Of a DNA stretch of 12,273 nucleotides, positions 5,292 through 12,133 are shown piece after piece (the first letter of the stretch is position 1; each line of letters opens with the position of its first letter). The notes below the pieces were generated by a model. That model was not told the origin of the DNA and ran no database searches. It saw only the letters and a list, made by a program, of their open reading frames with translations. The DNA comes from JAVVEH01 sp032251435 (GTDB lineage Bacteria; Verrucomicrobiota; Lentisphaeria; Oligosphaerales; MVZH01): contig JAVVEH010000069.1 of NCBI GenBank assembly GCA_032251435.1, positions 1-12,273 on the forward strand. Reading direction: 5' to 3'. Made by a program: the position numbers and the translations under genes.

Positions 5292-7961
5292 TCAGCCAAG
5301 ATGTTTCCGGATTTCGTCGCTGAACTCTTTCACATGAAAGGGTTTGGAAATGAATCCCAAGGCCCCCGACTGCAATAATTTTTCAACGATTTTACTCTTC
5401 GTATACCCTGAGATAAGGATAACTTTCGCCGCCGGGTCAATCGTTCGAATCCGTCTGAAAGCGTCTTCCCCGCCCATCCTCGGCATCATCAGATCCATGA
5501 TGACCAAATCCACCTCCGCGCCATGCCGGGAATAGTAATTCACCGCTTCGAGTCCGTCCGCGCACACATTGACTTGATAGCCCAGCTGTTTGAGCATTTT
5601 TTCCAACAAGGAGCGGATCGACTCCTCATCGTCCACAACCAGAATATGCCCTTTTCTGATCGAGCGGAATTTGGGTGCCGCCATCGGTTTGATCTCTGAT
5701 CCGGGAGCGTTGCAAAGAGGCAGCGAAACCGTAAACGTCGTCCCCCTCCCCAAGTGGCTCTTTAAGCCGATATTGCCCCGGTGCGTGCGGATAATCCCGT
5801 AAACGACAGCCAGTCCCAAGCCCGTTCCCTTGCCCTCCGCCTTGGTCGTGAAGAAGGGTTCAAAAATGCGCTCTCGAAGTCTCTGATCTATCCCGCTTCC
5901 AGTGTCCGCGACCTCGATTTCAATGTATTTTCCCGGCTTTAATTGGCCATTGACGATACGCGAATCATCTTCTTTCAGAACCACATCGCGGGTGGAAAAA
6001 GTCAACGTGCCTCCCTCCGGCATCGCGTCCCGGGCGTTAATGCCCAAGTTAAGAAGGGCGTTTTGCAATTGAGTGATGTCCCCCAACGCCCAATGCCGGT
6101 AAGCTTCTTTCTTTTTCACAACCTTAATACGCCGGTCAATGCTATGGCCGAGAAGGCTGATGACTTCGTCAATCAAATCATGCACGTTAACCGGCTTAAG
6201 TTTCACCTGCTGTCCTTTGCGGGAAAAGGCGAGCAGTTGGCCCGTTAAATCGGCCGCCCGGCTGGACGACTTGATAATGTGCTCGGCGCATTCCATCCCT
6301 TCCTCATCATCCTGCAGACTCATGCGCAACAATTCAGCGTTGCCAATGATACTTGTCAATAAATTGTTAAAGTCATGCGCCACTCCGCCAGCCAGTTTCC
6401 CGATCGCCTCCATTTTTTGAGCGTGCTGGCGTTCTTCCCGCTGCTGGACTTCCTCGGAGATGTCACGGAAAATCACGACCAGGCCCCGCATGTCTCCTTT
6501 GCTGTTTTGGATGATCGACACGCTTTCGGCGATAACATGCTCCTCATCGTTTTTGGCGGCCAATATCCGTTCTTCCAGCGCATTGTCATCGTGCCTCCCC
6601 CGCTCGACCATGTCAGCGAAAAACCGTGACGCGGCCCGACGCGTGCCCACTTCAAAGGTCTGATAAACATACGTAATATCACAGCCGATGACCTCGTCCT
6701 TGCTCCAGCCAATCAACCCGCAAGCGGCGGAATTCACCCGTTGCACCTTTCCATCAGCGTCTGTCACAATCAAACCGTCAATGATGGATTCAAATGTGGC
6801 CTCCAAGTCACGCTCCGCTTTTTGTAAGGCCTTGGAAATCTCCACCCGGCTGAATAAGTCCCGGGTGGTGACGATAATCAGCGTGACCAGCAGACCGATA
6901 ATAATCCCCCCGGACAAAAGCGCGCGCCAGTGCCTGGCTAAAAACCGGGAGTCCGGCTTGCCGACGAAAACGACTTCGCCGGGAAGCTCTTTCCGGGTGA
7001 CACCATATCGCGCCAAAACAGGATAATTCACCATGGCCGTGTTCAATTGCCGCCCTGACGCGGTCACCAGATCGGCCACCGCGACCCCGCTGAGAACACG
7101 CGACACAGCTTCCCCCGCCGCTTGCCCTTGCTTAAACCCCGAAGTCATGACCCCGCCAACCACTTCCGGTTCAAAATACCCGTCAGAGGACACAAACACC
7201 GGCATGTGAAGAGCCGCGGTGCGAATCGCTTTTTCCGGCGCGGTCTTCCGACCCTCATGATCGCGCCAGAAACCGGTGAACAAACAAATACTTTTCTCGT
7301 GAAAATGCTCTACCGAGGTGACAATATCTTCCACGGAAAGCCTGCCGCCATCCAACACAACCACGTTCAGGCCAGGATACTGTTTCAAAGCCTCCTCGGT
7401 CGCGGCGCGGTCAAGTTGACTGGTGGTGGTGCCGTCACCCAGAAGGACAACGTTTTTTGTGGCCGGAAACAGCGCCAAAGCCATCGCCATCAGCCCCGGC
7501 ACATCAATCGTCTCCCGGATAACATGAAAGAGCGGTGGATCGGTGTAAACTTTATTCTCAGCCCGGTTTATCCCGCAGGCGATAACAGGTGTGTCGGGAA
7601 AAAGATCCCGGTGATAGTCCACCATAAAATTCAGCGCGTTGTCGTCCGTGACAACAATCGCTGAAAAGTGAACCCCGGCATACTTCCGGACGATAAAATC
7701 CTTAAACCGCCAATTAAGGTCGTAGCCGGCGGGAAAACGCTTGCTATCCATATACTCAATATACACGTCGGCCTGGATGGCGCCGCGTTTTCCCAGGACG
7801 CTGATCACCCCGTTGACCTCATTTTCCGTCCACCGGTAACTTGTGTGGTAGGAATTGATCACCAACACATTAGGCGTGTCTCCGCGGGACAGGTCAAGGC
7901 TCTCTTGACCAAAGGACGCGAGCGTGACAAGGACCAGAAAATAAATGACACGTTTAAACAT
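5292..7961 (-). CDS. Hybrid sensor histidine kinase: periplasmic ABC-substrate-binding-like sensor, TM, PAS, HisKA, HATPase, receiver
   Basis: An 889-aa membrane-bound hybrid kinase. Order of parts: signal peptide/first TM (about 4-18); a roughly 310-residue periplasmic region beginning NVLVINSYHTSY, typical of the ABC_sub_bind (PF04392) fold used as a sensor; TM about 346-366; PAS about 385-505; HisKA with the phospho-acceptor His529 in VAHDFNNLL; HATPase_c with N-box NLGINARDAM (638-647), DTGSGID (686-692) and GTGLGLAVVYG; receiver with acidic pair Asp777-Asp778, phospho-acceptor Asp823 (VIMDLMMP), Ser851 and Lys873. All catalytic residues are intact. There is no output domain and no separate regulator gene next door, so the phosphoryl group presumably passes to an unlinked partner. 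The start is ATG 7961, which puts the signal peptide at the terminus; a TTG at 8006 extends the frame but adds nothing recognisable. The ligand is unknown. It ends 22 bases from the convergent nitronate monooxygenase gene. Confidence 0.93.
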   Translation of the reverse strand: MFKRVIYFLVLVTLASFGQESLDLSRGDTPNVLVINSYHTSYRWTENEVNGVISVLGKRGAIQADVYIEYMDSKRFPAGYDLNWRFKDFIVRKYAGVHFSAIVVTDDNALNFMVDYHRDLFPDTPVIACGINRAENKVYTDPPLFHVIRETIDVPGLMAMALALFPATKNVVLLGDGTTTSQLDRAATEEALKQYPGLNVVVLDGGRLSVEDIVTSVEHFHEKSICLFTGFWRDHEGRKTAPEKAIRTAALHMPVFVSSDGYFEPEVVGGVMTSGFKQGQAAGEAVSRVLSGVAVADLVTASGRQLNTAMVNYPVLARYGVTRKELPGEVVFVGKPDSRFLARHWRALLSGGIIIGLLVTLIIVTTRDLFSRVEISKALQKAERDLEATFESIIDGLIVTDADGKVQRVNSAACGLIGWSKDEVIGCDITYVYQTFEVGTRRAASRFFADMVERGRHDDNALEERILAAKNDEEHVIAESVSIIQNSKGDMRGLVVIFRDISEEVQQREERQHAQKMEAIGKLAGGVAHDFNNLLTSIIGNAELLRMSLQDDEEGMECAEHIIKSSSRAADLTGQLLAFSRKGQQVKLKPVNVHDLIDEVISLLGHSIDRRIKVVKKKEAYRHWALGDITQLQNALLNLGINARDAMPEGGTLTFSTRDVVLKEDDSRIVNGQLKPGKYIEIEVADTGSGIDQRLRERIFEPFFTTKAEGKGTGLGLAVVYGIIRTHRGNIGLKSHLGRGTTFTVSLPLCNAPGSEIKPMAAPKFRSIRKGHILVVDDEESIRSLLEKMLKQLGYQVNVCADGLEAVNYYSRHGAEVDLVIMDLMMPRMGGEDAFRRIRTIDPAAKVILISGYTKSKIVEKLLQSGALGFISKPFHVKEFSDEIRKHLG

Positions 7962-8022
7962 GGGTTTAGCCTGAAACGCCACATGGCGAATGTGTCGATT
8001 AAACAAGTGACATCACGCCCAC

Positions 8023-8050
8023 AAAGTAATGGGCAAGCCGTCATTTTCAA
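8023..8050 (-). promoter_or_regulatory. Weak candidate promoter for the hybrid histidine kinase
   Basis: On the minus strand TTGAAA (8050-8045) is followed after 16 bases by TACTTT (8028-8023). The -35 is good (five of six) and the -10 poor (three of six). It lies in the 116-base gap between the Ser/Thr kinase stop and the histidine kinase ATG, which is long enough for independent transcription. Confidence 0.22.
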
Positions 8051-8077
8051 ATGTATTCATCAGAACCCGGCGGATAT

Positions 8078-9262
8078 TCAGCCCGCCAGCCCGCGTTCTT
8101 CGCGGACCCGCCGCTCAATCGCCTTCGCCTGCTTCGGACTGAGCCCCAGCCGTTCCGCCCGAATGTCCAACTCCGCACGTTCAATCGGACTGATCACGCC
8201 GTCCAGCAATAACAGGGAGATGATGTCCGCATATATCGAGCCGGGAGAATTTCCCACACCATACATCACTGGCATGGCGATTTCCTCCGGTGAAAGTTCC
8301 TTGACCGGCAATCGTTGCAACGCGAGCATCAGATCGCGGATCACCTCCGCCGCGTTGTCATACCGGTTCTCCCGGCGTTTTTCCAATAGCCGCATGACCA
8401 CATCTTCCAGCTTTCGAGGACAGTCGGGGCGGTATTTCCGCACCGGCTCAGGCGTTGAATGGATGATTTCGTCCGCGATTTGATCCCACGTCATCCCCTT
8501 CCGGCGGGCGATTGGCGCCCGCCTTGTCAACATTTGATAGAAGATGACCCCGGCCGAATACAAGTCCGAGCGCCCGTCCAGATCCAGTTTCATGACTTGT
8601 TCAGGCGACATGTAAAGCGGCGTGCCCATCACACTTTCGTTTTCGGTCACGCTTTGTTCCAGCACTTCGGAGCCGCCCGCGCTGGCGGGCAGATGAGCGA
8701 TGCCAAAATCGCTGATTTTGGGGGCGGGCCCCACGCCGAAAAGAATATTCTGCGGCTTAATGTCACGATGCACCACCATCATGCCGTGCGCCGCCTGTAA
8801 ACCCGAAAAAATACCCAGCATCACCCGGCCCGCCGCCCGGAACGAGAGATCCTCCTCCCGCTTTAAAACGTCTTGTAAACTGCCCCCCCCCAAATATTCC
8901 ATGATGATACAGGCGCTCTCATCCGTCCCCTCAATGGTGTAAACAATAATGACATTCGGGTGTTCCAACTGTCCGGAAATACGGGCCTCTTGAAGAAAAC
9001 GTTCCCGTTGCTCCGCGTTGTCGCCCGACGTGGCGAACAGTTGCTTAATCGCGACCAGGCGCCCCAACCGCATATCCTCAGCCAGAAACACAATCCCGAA
9101 TGATCCCCGCCCCAGAACCCGGCGGATGGCGTATCGATCCGCCAGCTCCGCAGGCAGCACGGAAGATCCCGCGGACACCGGCGCCTCATCAACCCGCACG
9201 GTGGATTCCAAGTTCAGCGGCCCGCTGATGTCAGGTAACGCGATGGTTTTGGTCATATCCAT
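8078..9262 (-). CDS. Hanks-type serine/threonine protein kinase with a C-terminal helical domain
   Basis: A 394-aa soluble PknB-like kinase. Seen: glycine loop LGRGSFGIVFLAED (50-63), ATP-anchoring Lys73 (VAIKQL), Glu92 as the helix-C partner, HRDIKPQN (165-172) with catalytic Asp167, DFG at 185-187, an activation segment ending MGTPLYMSPEQ, and SDLYSAGVIFYQMLT. Every residue needed for activity is present, so it should be a live kinase. There is no transmembrane segment, PASTA or other extracellular sensor. After the kinase fold (to about 315) a tail of roughly 65 residues, with LLLLDGVISPIERAELDI and LGLSPKQAKAIE, resembles the short TerB-like/EF-hand-like helical modules seen at the ends of bacterial signalling proteins; that resemblance is an inference. 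The start is ATG 9262; a TTG at 9271 abuts the nadE stop directly and ATG 9256 is also possible. Only 9 bases separate it from nadE, implying cotranscription and probably translational coupling. Confidence 0.93.
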   Translation of the reverse strand: MDMTKTIALPDISGPLNLESTVRVDEAPVSAGSSVLPAELADRYAIRRVLGRGSFGIVFLAEDMRLGRLVAIKQLFATSGDNAEQRERFLQEARISGQLEHPNVIIVYTIEGTDESACIIMEYLGGGSLQDVLKREEDLSFRAAGRVMLGIFSGLQAAHGMMVVHRDIKPQNILFGVGPAPKISDFGIAHLPASAGGSEVLEQSVTENESVMGTPLYMSPEQVMKLDLDGRSDLYSAGVIFYQMLTRRAPIARRKGMTWDQIADEIIHSTPEPVRKYRPDCPRKLEDVVMRLLEKRRENRYDNAAEVIRDLMLALQRLPVKELSPEEIAMPVMYGVGNSPGSIYADIISLLLLDGVISPIERAELDIRAERLGLSPKQAKAIERRVREERGLAG

Positions 9263-9271
9263 GGCAATCAA

Positions 9272-11197
9272 TCAGTCCAAATCCGCCAGCCACGCCGCTG
9301 GATCCGCGTCGCTGGGCATGCGCCAGTCGCCCCGGGGAGACAGAGCGATGGTCCCCACCTTCGGCCCGTCCGGAACACACGATCGTTTAAATTGCTGACG
9401 GAAAAAACGGCGGATGAACGTGCTGAGCCAGTGTTTAATGACCGCCTCTTCATAGGTGTCTCCAAAGGCCAATTGAGCCAATCGGACCACTTTTCGCGGC
9501 GGGCACGCCCGACGGATAAGGTGATACAGGAAAAAATCATGCAACTCATACGGCCCGATCACCTCCTCCGTCTTCTGAGCGATTACGCCGTGTTCGTCCG
9601 GGGGCAGCAATTCAGGGGATATGGGGGTCGCCAGAACGTCATGAAGTGTTTCCCGAAGACCGGCCTCATCACGGGTGCCGGCGACATGCTCAACCAGGAA
9701 CGCGACCAGGGTCTTCGGCACACCGATATTCACCGCGTACATGGACATATGGTCGCCGTTATACGTGCACCAGCCCAAGGCCATTTCAGACAAATCGCCC
9801 GTGCCGACCACCAGCCCGCCGACCATGTTGGCGGTGTCCATCAACATCTGCGTGCGCACCCGGGCTTGAACGTTCTCAAAGGTGATGTCATGCTGGTCCC
9901 CGGGATGTCCCAAATGCTTGAAATGCTGCTGGCAAACATCCTGAATGTCGATCCGCTTGAGGGGAATACCCAACTGATCACACATCTTCGTCACGTTGCC
10001 CAAAGTCCGATCCGTTGTCCCGAAGCCCGGCATGGTGACACCATGAATGCCCGCCCGCGGCAGGCCTAACCGCTCGAACGCCGCCACGCACACCAGCAGC
10101 GCCAGCGTGGAATCCAACCCGCCCGACAACCCGATCACCACATGCTTTAGCCCCGTGTGACGCAGGCGGGTGGCCAGACCCAGACTTTGGATGGCGAAAA
10201 TCTCATCACACACACGGTGCCGGTCCTCTTCATGGGACGGAACAAAGGGCAGGGGGGGCGGGCATCGTTTTATGTCATTAAGGGGACCGCGGCTGACATG
10301 ATATCTGATGTCCCGCGGAACCAGGGGCGCCGCGGACCCCGCGGCGCTGAATGTCCGGTTGTGTAACCGCTCATGCCGGAGAAAATGGATGTCCACGTCC
10401 GCCACGGATAGCTCCGGAGCGAAGGAAAACCCGCGCTCATCCACCAGCACGTGGCCGTTTTCAGCCACCAACCGGTGCCCGCCGTAAACCACATCCGTCG
10501 TCGACTCCCCGCCACCGGCTGAGCAATAGGCGTAGGCGCTCATGGTTGTGGCCGACTGCTGTTTCACCAGCCCGCGCCGGTAGTGTGATTTGCCCACCAG
10601 GTCGTTGCTGGCCGACAGGTTCACCAGAACCTCGGCTCCAGCCAGAGCCAAGGCGGTGGAAGGGGGAACAGGCGCCCATAAATCCTCACATAGCTCCACC
10701 CCGATTACCGCCGCCTCATTCACAAACAGCAAATCCGTCCCCACAGGAACCTCGCGGCCGGCGACATGAACCGTCAGCTTCTTCACAGTCTGACCGGATT
10801 CGAACCAGCGGCGCTCGTAAAATTCTCCATACCCAGGCAGGTATGTCTTAGGCACCAATCCCAGGATGTCGCCTCGTTGCACGGCGACCGCGCAATTCAA
10901 CAACCGGGTGCCCGCCCGGACCGGCGCGCCGATAAAAAACAGCGGCTCAAGCAATGCGGTCTCCGCGGCGAACCGGGCCAGCCCAGCCTCAGCGGCGCTC
11001 AAGAGAACCTCCTGATGGAATAAATCCGCGCAGGTGTAACCCGTCAGACACAATTCGGGGAACACCACCACATCCGCATTGGCGGCCGCGGACTCCGCGG
11101 CCAGGGCCAGCAGCGCCGTCACATTCTCCGACACATGCCCGACCGTGACCGGCGGAACGGCGGTCGCGACCCGGAGATAGCCAAATTCACGATTCAT
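9272..11197 (-). CDS. nadE: Glutamine-dependent NAD+ synthetase
   Basis: Catalyses the last step of NAD+ biosynthesis, amidating nicotinic acid adenine dinucleotide with ATP, using ammonia released from glutamine by its own N-terminal domain. The 641 aa match the long, two-domain form. Seen: a nitrilase-fold glutaminase with the Glu48-Lys117-Cys170 triad (FPELCLTGY, PKTYLPGYGEFYE, VELCEDLW); then the synthetase domain with the PP-loop SGGLDSTLAL (from residue 358), GTGDLSEMALGW and a C-terminal FKRSCVPDGPKVG segment. All three triad residues and the PP-loop are intact. The start is ATG 11197, preceded by AAGAGAG 4 bases away; the TTG at 11227 gives an unneeded 10-residue extension. A candidate promoter lies at 11262-11234. 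The gene carries one exact and one near-exact copy of a GC-rich palindrome (11084-11102 and 10327-10347). The Ser/Thr kinase follows immediately. Confidence 0.96.
   Translation of the reverse strand: MNREFGYLRVATAVPPVTVGHVSENVTALLALAAESAAANADVVVFPELCLTGYTCADLFHQEVLLSAAEAGLARFAAETALLEPLFFIGAPVRAGTRLLNCAVAVQRGDILGLVPKTYLPGYGEFYERRWFESGQTVKKLTVHVAGREVPVGTDLLFVNEAAVIGVELCEDLWAPVPPSTALALAGAEVLVNLSASNDLVGKSHYRRGLVKQQSATTMSAYAYCSAGGGESTTDVVYGGHRLVAENGHVLVDERGFSFAPELSVADVDIHFLRHERLHNRTFSAAGSAAPLVPRDIRYHVSRGPLNDIKRCPPPLPFVPSHEEDRHRVCDEIFAIQSLGLATRLRHTGLKHVVIGLSGGLDSTLALLVCVAAFERLGLPRAGIHGVTMPGFGTTDRTLGNVTKMCDQLGIPLKRIDIQDVCQQHFKHLGHPGDQHDITFENVQARVRTQMLMDTANMVGGLVVGTGDLSEMALGWCTYNGDHMSMYAVNIGVPKTLVAFLVEHVAGTRDEAGLRETLHDVLATPISPELLPPDEHGVIAQKTEEVIGPYELHDFFLYHLIRRACPPRKVVRLAQLAFGDTYEEAVIKHWLSTFIRRFFRQQFKRSCVPDGPKVGTIALSPRGDWRMPSDADPAAWLADLD
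10327..10347. repeat. Palindrome variant (GCGCCGCGG-ACC-CCGCGGCGC), inside nadE
   Basis: Nine-base arms pair perfectly around a 3-base centre. The core at 10330-10344 differs from the exact 15-mer by one base. It encodes Ala-Ala-Gly-Ser-Ala-Ala in nadE, in the same codon phase as the other copies. Confidence 0.75.
11084..11102. repeat. Palindrome copy 1 (GGCCGCGGA-C-TCCGCGGCC), inside nadE
   Basis: A perfect inverted repeat with 9-base arms and a single central base. It is read in nadE as Ala-Ala-Glu-Ser-Ala-Ala. Its 15-bp core CCGCGGACTCCGCGG recurs at 11569-11583 and 11632-11646. Confidence 0.85.
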
Positions 11198-11233
11198 CGC
11201 GCTCTCTTGTTTAATCAATACACTCAAGGGGCA

Positions 11234-11262
11234 AATATAGTGACACGGCGGCGCTTTGCCAC
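11234..11262 (-). promoter_or_regulatory. Candidate sigma70-type promoter for nadE and the downstream kinase
   Basis: On the minus strand GTGGCA (11262-11257, four of six) is followed after exactly 17 bases by TATATT (11239-11234, five of six). Transcription would start near 11227, about 30 bases before the nadE ATG. The position, downstream of the preceding gene's end and immediately upstream of nadE, is as expected for an operon promoter. Confidence 0.4.
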
Positions 11263-11282
11263 TACCCGCCGTCGCGGCGATG

Positions 11283-11304
11283 AAAAAGCGGCGCGCGGCT
11301 TATT
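11283..11304 (-). terminator. Possible terminator at the end of the unknown membrane protein gene
   Basis: The stop codon region forms AATAAGC / GCTTTTT arms (11304-11298 with 11289-11283, one T-T mismatch) around an 8-base GC-only loop, and the minus-strand transcript ends in five U. On the opposite strand the T-run is longer, so it could work in both directions. A second perfect hairpin, CGCCG-TCG-CGGCG (11267-11279), lies just beyond. The stem is mostly AT, so the call is tentative. Confidence 0.3.
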
Positions 11305-11986
11305 TTTTTGTGAACAGAGCCGTGTAGTGAGCGGTGATCTCATCAATCGTCTCCGTCGTGATCAACAGCCAGTTCCGCGTCCCCGCCAAGGGTGGCTCCC
11401 CCGGTAACCACGGGCGACCGGTCAACACGGCGCTGATTTTACCCGTCCGGATCAACTTTTCCAATTGGGTCACCGGGGCGTTGGCGATGATCACGGGCGG
11501 CCGAGTGTCCTGCCACCAAAAGCGCATGGTGGACAACCGATCCGGCAACCCCGCCAGGCAGACAATCGCCGCGGAGTCCGCGGCGCCCCTGAACGCCTCG
11601 TCGTAGACCGGCCCCGGCTGCCACAGCGCCCCCGCGGACTCCGCGGTCGGGGATAACGGCGCCATCCGCACATCACAGATTCTTTCCGTTGTTCTAAGGA
11701 ACCCGTCCAACATCGCTCGCTCTGGATCGGGAAGGCGGGACCCGGCGGCGGTCGGAGAGGTCACCAGCGTGACGGTTTCTCCGGGAAATTCGCCGGCCAC
11801 AAACGCTCCGAGCACCTCCCCTCCCAGCCGCATCAAGGCTTCCGTCTCAGCGGTCAGAGGAAGCTCAGACGGCGAAGCGGTGGACGGGCGGTCCCGATGC
11901 GCCAGCAGGAACACAATCGCCGCCGCGCTGAAAACGCCCACCGCGGCCAATAACACCAACGATGGATATTTTATGTGTCGCATCAT
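11300..11986 (-). CDS. Unrecognised membrane-anchored protein
   Basis: I do not recognise this 228-aa protein. Seen: a short basic N-terminus (MMRHIK), one hydrophobic segment (about residues 9-29) without a lipobox Cys, then roughly 200 soluble residues, so an uncleaved signal anchor with an extracytoplasmic domain is likely. The soluble part alternates hydrophobic strands and helices (IVCLAGLP; RPPVIIANAP; LIRTGKISAVLTGRP), loosely like one lobe of a periplasmic-binding fold; this is inference only. The start is one of two adjacent ATGs (11986 or 11983): GGAGGTGA (12005-11998), a near-perfect ribosome-binding site, sits 11-14 bases upstream. The in-frame ATG at 12031 would add 15 residues ahead of that site and has none of its own. 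The protein is Ala/Pro/Thr-rich with a coding bias like its neighbours. It carries two copies of the palindrome CCGCGGASTCCGCGG. nadE starts 102 bases after its stop. Confidence 0.75.
   Translation of the reverse strand: MMRHIKYPSLVLLAAVGVFSAAAIVFLLAHRDRPSTASPSELPLTAETEALMRLGGEVLGAFVAGEFPGETVTLVTSPTAAGSRLPDPERAMLDGFLRTTERICDVRMAPLSPTAESAGALWQPGPVYDEAFRGAADSAAIVCLAGLPDRLSTMRFWWQDTRPPVIIANAPVTQLEKLIRTGKISAVLTGRPWLPGEPPLAGTRNWLLITTETIDEITAHYTALFTKK
11567..11585. repeat. Palindrome copy 2 (CGCCGCGGA-G-TCCGCGGCG)
   Basis: A perfect inverted repeat with 9-base arms and one central base, in the unknown membrane protein gene, read as Ala-Ala-Asp-Ser-Ala-Ala. Confidence 0.85.
11632..11646. repeat. 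Palindrome copy 3 (CCGCGGA-C-TCCGCGG)
   Basis: A perfect inverted repeat with 7-base arms, 46 bases from copy 2 in the same gene, read as Thr-Ala-Glu-Ser-Ala-Gly. Confidence 0.85.
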
Positions 11987-11997
11987 GGCTGTCTTTT

Positions 11998-12005
11998 CAC
12001 CTCCG
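11998..12005 (-). promoter_or_regulatory. Strong ribosome-binding site deciding the start of the unknown membrane protein
   Basis: On the minus strand this reads GGAGGTGA, a near-complete complement of the 16S rRNA tail. It lies inside the upstream part of the open frame and points to the ATG pair at 11986/11983 rather than the ATG at 12031. The 11-base spacer to 11986 is slightly long but acceptable. Confidence 0.6.
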
Positions 12006-12082
12006 CCTGATCCCGCGACCACGGAAATCATGGTCTTTCCGGCGATTTCACCCCTCGCCTGTCACCTGTTTCACCAACGGTT

Positions 12083-12088
12083 AATATA
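12083..12088 (-). promoter_or_regulatory. Possible -10 box upstream of the unknown membrane protein gene
   Basis: The minus strand reads CTATATT here, the same -10-like heptamer found before nadE at 11240-11234. No convincing -35 lies 16-18 bases upstream (the region is GTCGCGCGG-rich), so the call rests on the hexamer TATATT and its position about 100 bases before the ATG. Confidence 0.22.
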
Positions 12089-12133
12089 GTTCCCATACCG
12101 GGCCGCGCGACATGCAACCCCAACAACTCACAA

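Noticed and set aside
8069..8087. Hairpin GGCGG/CCGCC at the Ser/Thr kinase stop as a terminator
   Set aside because: The stem is only 5 bp with a 9-base loop and is not followed by a T-run on the minus strand.
7668..8483. Plus-strand open frame of 271 codons spanning the histidine-kinase/Ser-Thr-kinase junction
   Set aside because: It is antisense to two genes with intact catalytic motifs and reads as low-complexity, Arg/Ser-rich sequence without a domain; it follows from GC-rich coding on the other strand.
9392..10069. Plus-strand open frame of 225 codons opposite nadE
   Set aside because: The nadE synthetase motifs, including the C-terminal half, are on the minus strand through this region; the antisense translation shows no recognisable family.
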